The notes beneath the pieces are model-generated. The model did no database searches. It was not told the DNA's origin and saw only the letters and a program-made list of their open reading frames with translations. Both the position numbers and the translations under genes were made by a program. DNA of 64,000 nt, from assembly GCA_015501585.1 (NCBI GenBank), contig JADNRY010000164.1, forward strand, positions 1 to 64,000, in the 5' to 3' direction. This DNA is from Rhodocollybia butyracea (taxonomy: Eukaryota; Basidiomycota; Agaricomycetes; Agaricales; Omphalotaceae). Positions 45,019 to 57,200 of the stretch are shown here, one piece after another (the stretch's first letter is position 1; each line of letters starts with the position of its first letter).

Positions 45019-48000
45019 CGAAACCCTCTGCGATGAACGTGGACTTCGCCGGTGCGAATTTGGAAGGAAGAGGAGACCTCAGGAAAGAGATGGTTGAGGT
45101 TGAGTCCGCAGGTGCTGGAATGATTCTATCGCCCGCCGTAACACAGAATGAGAGAGTACTGAAGGGGAGGGCCACAGGAGGTGGGGCGGGTGGGGGAGGC
45201 AAGGGATACCGCCCAACTTGAGATAAAGTAAAATGAATTACCCAGATCTCTTCATAAGGTTCCTAGGCGCGCGGGTAAGAGCATCAACTGGAGCTTCCGG
45301 AAGAAACGATGCCGTGGAAGACGTAGGGGTAAGAGTGAAAATCAAGCCGGAGCCGCTCTCCTCGAGCGTATATAGTAGGAACATGCGTGTCATGTTCGTA
45401 GCACGCTCATACTAGATACTAGCCAGTTCGTACACTTCGTGCAGGTTCGTAAGAGCTGAAAGATCAAGCGCTGCAGAGGCCAAGTCATCCACGTTATGGA
45501 ATGACGATCATAATGAACTGAGGTCAGTAACTTTCCAGTTGTACACTTCAGAGATTCATGGGTGGACGAGTAAACAAGTCTGGCATGGCACTGATAAGTG
45601 CTGACAACCAAGGAGATATGATATGAAACTGAGAGCTAGAAAGCCAGTGCGAGAGATGACGAAAGAACAGCTATTCCAAAGTTAATAAAAACACGAGAGA
45701 GAATTGAAACGTAAGTACTTGCCTTGAACGTCAAATTGTTCCAGAACCACCCTATTCTGGCCAGGAGTGACAAAATCTTTGGCGCCCTTGTCCTAAAATG
45801 GCTTATTTGAATCTTGGATGCTCGAAAAGCTCCAAGCCAAGATGTTGTGATAGAACTTTGGAAATGGCGGTAACTGCTGTGGTTGCAGTACCTAAAGTCA
45901 TCCTGACCCCTTCGGCGCAACCGCAGAGCTCCCAAGAAAAAGTGAAGTGAAGATGAAACCGCATAAGCCAAAACCGGCAGCTTTATTTAGACGCCGTGGT
46001 ACTGCCGGTAGTCTCCCGGCCCGCAGTATAGAGGCGGAAAAGAGGCGGAAAGCCATGTGCGGCTTGCTGCAGTATGAGTATGCGAGGGAACGAAGAGCAG
46101 TACAATGACAACGAAAGAATAGGATTAGATTCTTATACTTAGTTACCACATGGTATGTATGTAAACAGACCAAACAATCAGATAGAAAAAGTCTGGCTGC
46201 GCCTGAGTACTGAGTACTGACAAGCGGGATAGTAAATATCCGTAACGTCTTCTCCATAGACCACCGATGATGACAGTGGCTCAGTTGTAACCTCAACTTG
46301 AAGCGAGCAAAAATCAACTCAATCAAACAGAAGAGATACATTTAATTTGGCTTACCTTTGTTGCCAGTGAAACTTTTTCACTTTCACTATCCACGCTGCC
46401 ATGCCTTGAGCCATGGGCGAAGACGAGGGTATCATTAGATACTCTGCGCACGCTGAATTCGTCTCTGAACTTTAAGACATAACGTCAAGTATTCTGGCCT
46501 GGCATGCATATTTTCTGGAACGAGCTTGGGGGTTGAAGCTAGGGTGGTTGAACTCCAATATTAACTCTGCACCCGATGTCCCCAATGATGCGGCTGCTGT
46601 CTCTTAAGCGATACTGATATCTTTGTTCATGAATTTTTAGGTATCACTACCTATGCCCAATGGTATTGTTACACTCCATTTTGTAAACCAGAAATTACTT
46701 CTCCAACTGACAATTTTATACAACAAGTAGCCATGCGTGCACTTGCATAGCTGGTCACACATACCAGGAGTAGGAACACTTGGCGGTTCAAGTCCCCAAG
46801 TACCATCGAGCACACCCGTCAATGATGCTACCTTCTCCACCGAAATTCACTACCTACATCTTAGAAGCTCGGGGATCCTGGTGATTAAAAAGTACAGAGC
46901 TTGATGTCAAATACAACGTACACACCTGTCTTTATGATCGATGTACTTATATTGAGTGTTCAAGATCATAGCTAAATGCGAAATCTGGACAGTTAAATCA
47001 AGAAGGAAATACAAAAAAATTTAAACATACAGATTTCCCAGCATCTTTGTTCGTTCTATCTGCAGCCTCACTTCATATCATTCTGGTTCACTCTGCCTCT
47101 AGTACTCAGAGCATACGGTTCGCCTATCGCCTCCCTTTCTGATATCTACGACTAGCGGAAGGTCGCCAATAGCATTGCATGTACGCCCTGACCAAATGCG
47201 CTGTTATCATTGTTTTGGTTGTGAGAAGGCTCTTTCATTAGGTCCATCGTTCACCCAGCGTGATACTGAGAGATGCATATGCTATAAAATAAATGCAAGA
47301 GACCGAACATTCATAATTAGAAGAACGCCGAACGCTGCCAAAACGCACCGAAACAGAATCATATTGGCTTCTAAACCAAATACATCTGCAACGGTGAGAA
47401 CCGCTTGTAGTCCAGATTCTTCAAAAATATTTCGCTGACGGACGAGTTTACAGCAGTGGTATTTTCCACCACATTGTGAGATGAAGAGAGGGATGGAAGG
47501 AGGAATCACTTAGTGAGGAACAGTGAGAACAGTTCAAAGCTCACCTCGAACACCCTTGCATAACGTCCTTCCGTGCGCTTAATCCAACTTTTTTTGATAT
47601 TCGTTGGATTTTTTGGAGCCGCAGCCCAACATTCCTTAAAGATTCAGGTGTGAGGCTATAACATCAACAACATTTGCTACGTCGTGATCAATGTGGATGG
47701 ACCTACATGGGGTACTGTATTCTGAGACAAAGAATGAGAGAAATGGCGAGGTTAGGAGAAGAAGACTCAGACCAAGAAAAGTTGGATCTGCGATAAAATC
47801 TGCATATCGTTCATCCACCAGTGACAAATGATTAATGAAGTTTCATGCAATTAAGACCATCCCATTTGCCCCAATGGGCATACATTTGACACCAGCTTCC
47901 TCGCTGATGACTGCGGCTTGTTCAAGAGGTCCAGAAGGGAAGCTCAAAGTGTCGAGAGTGGTTTTGCTGCGCACAGAATGATGGTAAGTGAAGCTTTCAG

Positions 48001-48699
48001 ATATGAATCAAAGCAATTACCGGTGTAACGTGTCTGAATGCACCAGAAATTATTGAGTTATTTGAAGGCTGTCACATTGAGGCGGTTGATTTGGCCAACT
48101 ATTAGGAAATGAAGCTTTGGGATTGACACCAGAGGTTGCCACTATAACTAAGAATAAGCATGTAAGAGGCCAAGATAGGTTGTGTTGGTAACAAGGCGAG
48201 AGAGAAACCTAGCAAGAACGACCGAATATACCAGCTGCAGTTGCGAGAATGTTATAGCAAGGCACGAGGACATACTCCATGAATGATATAATGCAAACAG
48301 CCATCCAAGACGTAGTTGAGAATTGACTCGTTGAACTAACAATGTTGAATGGTAAGAGCTGGAACACAAAAGATCACCAGTAAAGCTAATGTGACGCGCC
48401 AAACATGCAGAGCGATAAATGTTAGTAGCCAACTCGGGAGGCAAAGGCGTTATCAGCTAGCATTGGATGCAACAACTCAGAGCATATATTTGGCATGTTG
48501 GGATACTCCAAGAGAGTAAGAAACACCTGAGCTAAAGATTCGGCAGTCTGGGATATGATAAAGACATGGACAACCAGGAGACGTACCACTGGTACTCCAA
48601 GCACCACTTAATGATTGTTTCCACACTGCCAGATTCAGATTGAAGTTCTTGAAGTCCAAATATAGTGGCAAATCGGACAAGAGTGATGATAACCTGATG
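45019..48699. other. Gene-poor stretch
   Basis: Only short or unsupported ORFs. 45636-46341 on the minus strand has hydrophobic open frames without a family. 47085-47180 is the second copy of the fragment noted at 43578-43796. Confidence 0.4.
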
Positions 48700-49542
48700 A
48701 AATTGAACTTGATGGTACATGACGCGGTCGTACAAAACAAAAAAATGAGGTGGGTATGACCAATGTTTCTCATGTTTCTCATGTCGGATGACAGATTTTT
48801 AGGACTTTGTACTGGTTACCGTCATGCAGGCCTTTGCCACCCAACGTTTTTTGGGCTTACAGGTGCAAGAAGCGATGAAGACATGGACAGATGGGTCAAT
48901 TTGGCAGAATGGGTGCATGTCCACCCACCTGAGAAGGAACAACCTTCTCCGTCTCCACTGTTGCTCCAAAGCAATGAAGAACCTTACACCTGTAAGACTT
49001 GAACCAGCAACCTCAAGCTTTTATGTCACTTTATATTCCCAGAGTCAGATGTTTTGTTAAGATAATATTGTGAGCCTTGCACCTACCTTAGGGTTTTCTT
49101 TTTAGAGTTAGGGGTTTACAGGCAAAATCTCCATTGCAGATTTTCAAGATGAATCTACATATAACTCCCACATGTTGGTAGCTATGTGGTTGTGAGAAAA
49201 ATCAAGTCACATGAAAAAAATAAAATTGACTTTGAGGAATTTTTTTTAAAAGTGAAAAATGCTGATGAGGAGGCGTGGGAATTTTATGGTAAAGTGATGA
49301 AAAGGAAGGTGATCACATGACCTAGCTAGGGTTTTAATTTGAAGGTGATCGGATCAGTGGTTGGAAGGATTTAAATTTGGAGGGGCGGTGTTGCGGGGAT
49401 TCCGGGAGGGTATAACACCCTAGGGGTAAGCAGGTCCTCCAATGGGTGGCATATGATTCAAAGGGTTTGATCCCATCTGTGATTAAGTTGTGGATTTTGT
49501 CCTCGGACAAGATAAAAACATGTTCAGGGCGCAGTGTATGTG

Positions 49543-49613
49543 TACCCTTGGTGGGATACGAACCCACACCACTTTGGTCAAAGTAGAGCATCAAACCACT
49601 AGACCACAAGGGA
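49543..49613 (-). mobile_element. tRNA-derived SINE-like head
   Basis: On the minus strand: CCCTTGTGGTCTAGTGG (box A region), a possible anticodon-arm hairpin ACTTTGACCAAAGT, and TGGGTTCGTATCCCA (perfect T-arm with box B), ending CCAAGGGT, which pairs with the 5' CCCTTG. It resembles tRNA-Glu at the 5' end. The anticodon loop is not canonical, so it is more likely a SINE head or tRNA pseudogene than a working tRNA. Confidence 0.6.
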
Positions 49614-49857
49614 ATTAATAATTTCTGCAGTCAAAATCTATTGAGGTATGTGGAAATGTCCGCCTACAGTGTTGGTGAGCTGGGATGTACATATAATGTT
49701 CAATGGAGTTCTTTGCCTTCAGCGGTATTCATGGCCTAATAGTGCAATGGCACCACATTTAAACCCATGTCTCACCAACTGTTGTAACTGTGTTATCTGA
49801 GTGTTGTTATGGTGTCAATTTAAATTATTAAAAAAAGGCATCAAGATTCATATCAGT

Positions 49858-49930
49858 CTCAGAGGGAGTCGAACCCCAGCCCCTAAAATGGTACTGACCA
49901 AGGGCTAATTCCACTATACTATCTGAGGAT
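49858..49930 (-). mobile_element. tRNA-derived SINE-like element, CTCAGATAG family
   Basis: Minus strand: CCTCAGATAGTATAGTGG (box A) and GGGGTTCGACTCCC (box B arm), with TCTGAG closing the acceptor-like stem. Related to copies at 51663-51748 and 52974-53038. Confidence 0.6.
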
Positions 49931-50804
49931 TGCTATGAAATCAGCTTCCAGCCTAAATGGGATCGATGATGATTCCTCCAATACTAAAACATCTCTCCTT
50001 CAAATAAGACTTGGGCCAAGAACTTGTAAAACTCTCCTAGACTTTGAATCACACCCCAAAGGACATCTGCCAAATGCGAAACAAGTTTTCAAAAAGAAAA
50101 AATATTGTAGGTTCTCCTGAGACGGTTGGTGAGTATGTCGGACGAGCAGGTGAATGCGCCCCCCTGAAACAGAACGAGCAGCGATGCTCCAGCTGTTGAG
50201 TAGATTTTTCTTGTTACTGGCCAGCTATTGACAGTCAAACTTTACAGCGTAAACAGTTTGCAGTGCAGGTGCGATTGCTCACATCCTTAGGTTATGACAA
50301 GAGATCAAGTGAAATGACCGAGCCGCTATCAGGAATTGACAGGAGATGATGGCAAGTACATCCAGGTAGTGTGTCGTAGGACTAGCTTTAACCGGGCGGA
50401 CAATTCCTATTACACACTCAAACAAGCAAGTCACAGTGGCTTAGATGCCGTGATTCATCAAATGTCAGATCAGTTAGTGATAAAGACGCCATATATTCGG
50501 AACTTGATAATGCCTCAGTGGCATATGTGATTCGTCATTATTATTTAATGCAATCTACAAGGGTTCGATCCACTCAGGCAACATGGGCTTATAAGTATAA
50601 CAGATTTATTTTTTGTTTGATTGTCCAGAGCACTGGAGGTGATATAGTCCCAGCACATGCCCTTGGACAGTTTGTCGCTGACAAGAAACTCGAGCATGAT
50701 GTCATTGTATCTCTGGCTGTTGGTTCCTGGCTTGAAACAACACCTTACCCCATCAATAAAAAATGTAACAGCTCCTTTAGAAAGGAGTGGACGTATACCC
50801 TTAG

Positions 50805-50893
50805 TGGGATTTGAACCCACGCCTCCTCAGTCAGAGGTACAGGACATTGACGTTTATAGGACTGAAGTGTCATACCACTAGACTATAAGGGCA
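50805..50893 (-). mobile_element. tRNA-derived element with full acceptor stem and insert
   Basis: Minus strand: GCCCTTA pairs with TAAGGGT (7 bp including one G-U). Box A is GTCTAGTGGTATGAC and the T-arm is GTGGGTTCAAATCCCAC. About 25 extra bases lie in the anticodon region. It could be an intron-containing tRNA gene, but the anticodon arm does not fold cleanly, so I favour a SINE or pseudogene. Confidence 0.5.
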
Positions 50894-51120
50894 TTCTTAA
50901 ATTTCAGACGCTGATCTACAACACACACCTTGAAGGTAGTGTATTACAATGCTCAGAGCAGAATTTTTGGTTTGGATGACAATGACATCATTACCCCATT
51001 AAGTAACTAACAAGAAACCATTCCTTTTAGGAATATCTATCATTTACTCACAATCATATGCCACCAAATAAATTCTTTGAATGTGATTGTTAAAGAAAAG
51101 ATATGGGTGCTCTTATCCAT

Positions 51121-51197
51121 GGCCTGATGGTGCAACGGCATTATCATTCATTCAACTCATCTTATCAAGATGCTTTGGGTTCGACTCCCAAGCAGGC
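51121..51197 (+). mobile_element. tRNA-derived SINE-like element (GGCCTGATGG type)
   Basis: Plus strand: GGCCTGATGGTGCAACGG head, T-arm TTTGGGTTCGACTCCCAA, and terminal AGCAGGCT pairing with the head. A diverged relative of the head is at about 49735 (GGCCTAATAGTGCAATGG). Confidence 0.5.
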
Positions 51198-51662
51198 TCT
51201 AAGTAGATATTTCACTTGTGATCATATATGACGGCCAGTTTTTTTTATATCACAAGAAAAATATGGATGGGTTGGGAGGTCAACATGGGTCGTAGTCATG
51301 GCCAGATAGTCTATAAACTCAAGAAGCCCATCCCTTCCCGGGTCTTTTTTCTGTTGCCACTATCAGGATTTTCCAAACTGGTTAAAGGCAAGAGCCAGGC
51401 TAGGAGCACCTACACCTAATGGAAACAGGTCATGTGACATGAGTGAGTCATAAACCATTCCCCGGGCATAAGATATGGCTCATCAAACGTCACGTGGTGT
51501 CATTAAAATCAAGGTTCAATTACAGGTCAGCCTAATGTTCCTCAGAGTGGAACCAGTTACCATTTTTGGAATTAATGCTAGCTTTACATGGTTCTAACAC
51601 GCCAGAGAAATTGAGTATTGATATTGAGGAAAAAAAAAATTAACAAGGAATGGGGGCCAAAG

Positions 51663-51748
51663 TACACAGAGGGGAATTGAACCCGTGAGCTTGGGGATTG
51701 ATATTGACCCAAGAGCTAATACCACTATACTATCTGAGTATTGTTAAG
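51663..51748 (-). mobile_element. tRNA-derived SINE-like element, CTCAGATAG family
   Basis: Minus strand: ACTCAGATAGTATAGTGG, TATTAGC, then CACGGGTTCAATTCCCC. Shares body sequence AAGCTCACGGGTT with the copy at 52974-53038. Confidence 0.6.
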
Positions 51749-51844
51749 GTAACAACTGTTGTCATCAAAGGGACTTTGATTGGGCAAGGGTTATATGCCT
51801 TGAAGTCGTAAAGGAACAGGTCATATGGCATATGGGTGACCCAA

Positions 51845-52262
51845 GGCCTAATCCCATTGCGCAAAAGCCTACCCTAAAGAAAGGGATTCAAAAAACCAAT
51901 GACACAATGATGTCATTGCACTCTTATCTGGTTTCATTTGAATACAAAAGCCTAATCCCACTGCGCAAAAGCCTACCCTAAAGACAGGGATTTGAAAAAC
52001 AACAGTGTGATGATGTCATATATCTATTTTTACCGGGGCAATCCCATTGCGCAAAAGCCTACCCTAAAGACAGGGATTTGAAAAACCAATGATGCAATGA
52101 TGTCATTGCACTCTTATCTAGTTTCATTTGAATACAAAAGCCGAATCCCACTGCGCAAAAGCCTACCCTAAAGACAGGGATTTGAAAAACAACAGTGTGA
52201 TGATGTCATATATCTACATTTACCGGGGCAATCCCATTGCGCAAAAGCCTACCCTAAAGAAG
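51845..52262. repeat. 190-bp higher-order tandem repeat (104 + 86 bp)
   Basis: The block GCGCAAAAGCCTACCCTAAAG begins at 51859, 51963, 52049, 52153 and 52239. The spacings are 104, 86, 104 and 86, so two related half-units alternate to make a 190-bp dimer repeated twice plus one block. Confidence 0.9.
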
Positions 52263-52973
52263 CTATTATTTTTATTTTACCAGTTCTTCAGTTTGGAAGC
52301 ATTCACCGCTCTTGGAATTAACATTGTATCTATCAGATAGTCATAAAGTATTCCTTGGGCAGGAAATACCCATGTCAAGACACTTAATTTTTATGGAGAG
52401 CGGTACATTGAAAAAAAGCGCAAGAAATGGTCACTCAGTGAAATTGAACCCTGGCTGAGCTTGCGGGATATATTGATTGAGAGTAGCATTATTATGGTAA
52501 CAACAACTCTTGTCATCACAAGCGGGTGAGCAGTCTCATGGGAACAGGCCACATGACACACGAGTGAGCTATAAACCGGGCATCAGATATGGCTCATCAG
52601 ATGATGTCATTAACATCGGAACTGAAATTCAGTTCCGATAGTAAGCCTAATATGGTTGCGCACAATTTGAAAAACCAATGATGCAATGAGGTCATTGCAC
52701 AACATTGTCTCATCACCTGATCTACCGGTGAGTCACAAATGGCGCCCCAGGCATGAAATTTGACTCATCAGCTGTCACATGATGCTTGCCCTAACAGAAG
52801 AGGTCATATGATGTGCAGTGAGTCATAAACCATTCCCCAGGCATGAGATATGGCTCATCACCCATCACGTGATAATTAATTTCATTGTCCAGTGTGCTCG
52901 AGATTCGCCCCAAGCTTCGCACTCTTGGCGTAACCCCCACAGAGGATGTTCATGGATCTGTTTCTCAAGGTGC

Positions 52974-53038
52974 GCTCAGATGGGATTCAAACCCGTGAGC
53001 TTGCCGAGTGATAGGTTATACCACTATGCTATCTGAGC
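52974..53038 (-). mobile_element. tRNA-derived SINE-like element, CTCAGATAG family
   Basis: Minus strand: GCTCAGA pairs perfectly with TCTGAGC (7 bp). Box A is GCATAGTGGTAT and the T-arm region is CGGGTTTGAATCCCA. At 65 bases the fold is too short for a normal tRNA. Confidence 0.6.
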
Positions 53039-53099
53039 TTTGTTAAGATTAGGAATACTAAGATAAAGACACGTGATGCAACTGCTCACTATGTGGTGA

Positions 53100-53210
53100 A
53101 GTTGTATAGCAAAGTGGTACAAGGGAAAAAAAAAAAAAAAACAGTCCAAGGCTGAGAGAATGCACAAGGGTTCGAGTCCCTAGGCCACAATTGGTAGTGG
53201 TGCTATGTTT
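53100..53210 (+). mobile_element. tRNA-like head with internal A16 run
   Basis: Plus strand: TATAGCAAAGTGGTACAAGGG, then 16 A (53126-53141), then AAGGGTTCGAGTCCCTA (box B arm). The A run inside the tRNA-like unit may be expansion at the anticodon loop or the join of two elements. Confidence 0.4.
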
Positions 53211-54250
53211 TTGTTCAATGTCATTCCAAAGTGGGAATGACCAATACTTGATACACAGCCACCAAAAAAATAGCCGCCAAGATATAATTAGTGCATAGAG
53301 CCATGAATAAAGACATTTAGGCCACACATAGTACATGAAATATGTGTGAAAGACATGATAGGTGCCTTGTAACACCAAACCATGTTGGTGGATGGGCCAT
53401 ACACAGCTAACCCTGAAACTCTACGTGACCCTTGACCAAATTGCTCACAAAGACAGAAGAAGGTAATAAATTCACCAAATGAGCATAGGGGGAGGTAATA
53501 GTGGCTATTAGGTCCCTATAATAAATCATGTATTTAGCATAGATGCAACATACATTTGCCTAAAGGAAAAGCAAAAAGTACCAGAATGAAGCGGGGGATT
53601 TCATTAAAATTGCGCTAGAGGGCTGTATGGCAACATTGAGATATAACTTGGTACATGGAATATGAAGGAAATAGTCCCTAAAAGTGACTGGGATAGTCAA
53701 AATATTTTTATTTGAGACATACCTAACAAAGACCCCGATTTAGTGGTTTTGATGGCATATTAACTCTGGACACTGGTATACCCCCCCTAAGCAGGGTTGA
53801 CGGCGGAAGGTGAATGGAGTAGGTGATCAGAGGTCCTAATAAACTAATAACAAGTTACATGACCACCTGAATGTGCATACATGGATAACCATGACTGGTC
53901 CAAATTAGCGCCCCCTTGAAATCACACACTCTGTAGTAAAACACATTTTTTGTGACGACGACAACCCTGAGATAAAAACCCTCTATGATCCCCTAATCCT
54001 TAACCTCTAAGGAACATATCATGCCCTACAAGTCTCATCCACTGGTTATTTATTGCCAACATATATGCCATTCTTTCCCAGCCATCATTAAAAAAGGCAT
54101 TAAATTGCGAATTTCATTGCCGACGATGAGCTCAACATACAGGGCTATGGTGACCATAATGTTGGGTGAGGGATGTCAGGCTACCTTTTACAAATAAAAT
54201 TAAGCTGATCGGGGCAACATTGGCTCCAGGGCATCTCAAACGGCGCTTGT

Positions 54251-57200
54251 ATAAGCGCCTAGTTGGGATAGTATTAGAACTAAGTAGTGGTTCCTTCTCG
54301 TTAGCTTGCACAACAACTTGCTAACCTGCCAGCTGCTCCGCTCCTTCAGGCCTAGGGTGCTATTGGTCCCGCTCCAGAGACGACTCTAGATGAATAATGC
54401 CACCCGCTGGATGCAATCCAAAAACTGTTTCACAGGCCATAAATATTGTTTTTCGGTAAGCTGTTGTGCATATTCTATAATCAGACTACTTAATAACGCG
54501 TCTACAGGCAAGCAGAGGCACAGAGCTCGGAAGAGCTTAAACTGAAAATTTGTTCCCTAAGCCGTCTTGTCATCGGGTCTGAATAAAAATAGGTCAGTAT
54601 ACCGAGGATAACGATGACGTGTAGAAGGACGCACAATTGTCTTCCAGCAAAAATAAGCCACTGCTATACTGGTGGAATTCCTGCTCCTCGACGTTTTCTT
54701 GGACGAGAGAGATCTAGTGGCACTTTATAAACTGAGCGCAAACGTGAACCTAGTGTACTTTGTCTTCAGGATCAACATCGAGTTCAATCTAAGCATCAAC
54801 TATGTCAGAAAAGAGGTAATATGGCCAGAAATCGTTGATTTATGGTACCTCTTTCTCGTTCAAAGCCTGTAAAACGCCACTAAAATGAGAAAACCCTGTC
54901 CAATTATGACGATGAGCAGTCAGATACTTAAAGTAAGAGTAAGTGTGGAAGCGTGCACATGCAGACATGATCTTTCGTGAATCAAGTGACGGTGTAAAAG
55001 TTTTGTAAGACCTGAGTCCGGACTCCTGTAGCAGTCTGGCATACCATCAAGATCTTGCTTTTCTCGTGGCTGTGAGCTGTGATAAACAACGAAAGACAAC
55101 CGCAAGAAGATCATAATGAACTAGGAGGCGGCGAACATATGCCCGCCCACCCCACATACCTTCTAGGAACCCACCACAACACTTGTTGATTACACTCCGC
55201 TCGCCTCTTAATCAACAAAGTTTTAGAGTGAAAAATGAGTTCTGGTAGAGAGCTACAAAATAGCTGCATACGGAGGCGGCGAACATACTCTGTATATAAC
55301 TCGAGATAGATATAGAGATAGCATATGAGCCCAGTGGACGGGATAGGTCGAAGCAAAGAGATCCCAATTGTACGTGGGCGCAAAAAACTGCATTCAGATC
55401 CCGAACCACACCTAGTCCTCAAGGCCTCAAGGCGAGCGCCGTTAGCTCATACTACGGCCTTTTCCTAGCCAGAAGGAGGAAAACTTGGGAAAGAGGCTCA
55501 GTGAGGCAGCACGAGGGAAACACCACAATGCTCCGAAATAGGATGGGTAATAGTGACGATCCACGTCGCTGGTATCTGCGAGAACCTGTCCAATGTGTCC
55601 AAAGTCCCTCTCCTACATCCCGACCAGCTTCTACCTCGTTTCATAAAATCCTGGGTCCCGAGGTGATATAGGAGACGAAAGGTGATGCGTGATTGAGCAT
55701 GTGAGCGGCGCAGAGGGTATGAAGGATGGAAGGGATTCCAACGAAAGGATTTGGAGAAGGAGTGACGAACTCAGTAGCAGCCTAACCTTTCCAATAACGT
55801 CCTTCACCGAGAGTTCTGGAGCCTGGAACGGCGAGCATCCAAGAGAGAATCAACAAAGGTGGATGTTGAAGCGAGCAGTGAGATTTAGTCAATGAATACG
55901 TCGTGACGAATGGAAGATGCTGCTGCGTGATGGATAAACACTGCAGCCCACTATGAAAATACCGCGTGCTGGAAAATGCAGCTAATCTTCCCGTCCTTCT
56001 CCAGACCTCACTCCTCTCTACCAAATCCTTCCTAATCCCCAAACAGAGTCCTGGATAAGTGGTCTAGTGATACGAAGAATCTCCAGGCTGAGGAGATAGG
56101 CGAATGTCGGTGCAGAAGCGGGAAAACTCTGAACGGGATGGAGAGAGGCTGGAAAGTACACGTTAAACGTTAAACGTTAAGCATGAGCTCTGGAGTCGGT
56201 CTCGGGAACGGAGCCAACAAACCAATAGATGTTGTAGAGGCGCCGGATCAGAATCAGAAAACGACGACGGTAGCGGGAATATGGAGAGCATCGGGTACCT
56301 GAGGAGAGAGTTTGTGTCGCGATAGGCGCACACATTACTCTAGTTCAAAGCTCCAACATATTGAGAAGACCGCATGCTGAAAAAGCATTGCGGCCTCTCC
56401 ATTCATCTTCCCTTCCACTCGACATCAATCCTGGGTCCTGGACAGCGAGAGTTCGAGGGCAAAGTCTAAAGGAGATTGATGTGGTAACGAGAGGATCCGA
56501 GTTAAACAATTGAGCGGCGGCAGCAGCGGGTGTTCGTCAGCAGAAAGGAGATGCTCCGGCACCGAGTTCTTGGACAAGGCCAATCCATGCCAACACTTCT
56601 AAACGGATGAAGGACTGCCGCGCGCTGGAGTCCGTCTTCTCATCGACATCCCTCAGATTCTACACCCTCTTCCACCCACATCCAAATCCATCCCTAGAGC
56701 CCCAAAGCACACTCTTCCAATCTCTTGTGGGTCCTGCATGTGCAGAAAAGAGAAAGGTAAATAGATAAAGGAATCCCGAGGCTATAAGATGGATGGAGGT
56801 CAAAAGCGAAGATTTCGAATTTTAGGCGCTCGACGAGCGCCAGTAATACTACGACCGAGTACCTCGTTATGGGTTAACGTGTAATATAGATAGGCGGAGT
56901 GAGTCCTACCGGCGTTGAAGCTGCGGGTCCAACATGCCGTTTGCAAGGAATAGGGCATGGATAGATTGTGCCTGCGAAAAGGAATGAGCTCGCGAAATAA
57001 CGTATCTATGTATCAAGGGTAAAACTTACAGTGGCAGGAGCATAGAGGGAGGAGTATTGCGAAAGGTGAGCAAAATATCTGTAAATTCAATCAGTATTTC
57101 GAAAGACGCAGAACGCTATCCCCACCACCAGGACTCATAAGGGCTACACCCATGTACATTTCTGCGTAGACTCACGATCTGAGTGCGCCGATTTCGAGGA

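Larger units (their letters stand above)
48700..54250. other. AT-richer repeat island with SINE-like elements
   Basis: No plausible gene in 5.5 kb. The base composition looks lower in GC than the flanks. The stretch holds at least seven tRNA-derived segments with box A and box B-like motifs on both strands, a 190-bp dimeric tandem repeat, a recurrent GAGTCATAAACC...GGCTCATCA module and a 16-base A run. It looks like an accumulation zone for short retroposons. Confidence 0.7.

Noticed and set aside
51845..52262. CRISPR-like regular repeat
   Set aside because: Spacing is regular because the whole 190-bp unit is duplicated; spacers are not unique and the genome is eukaryotic.
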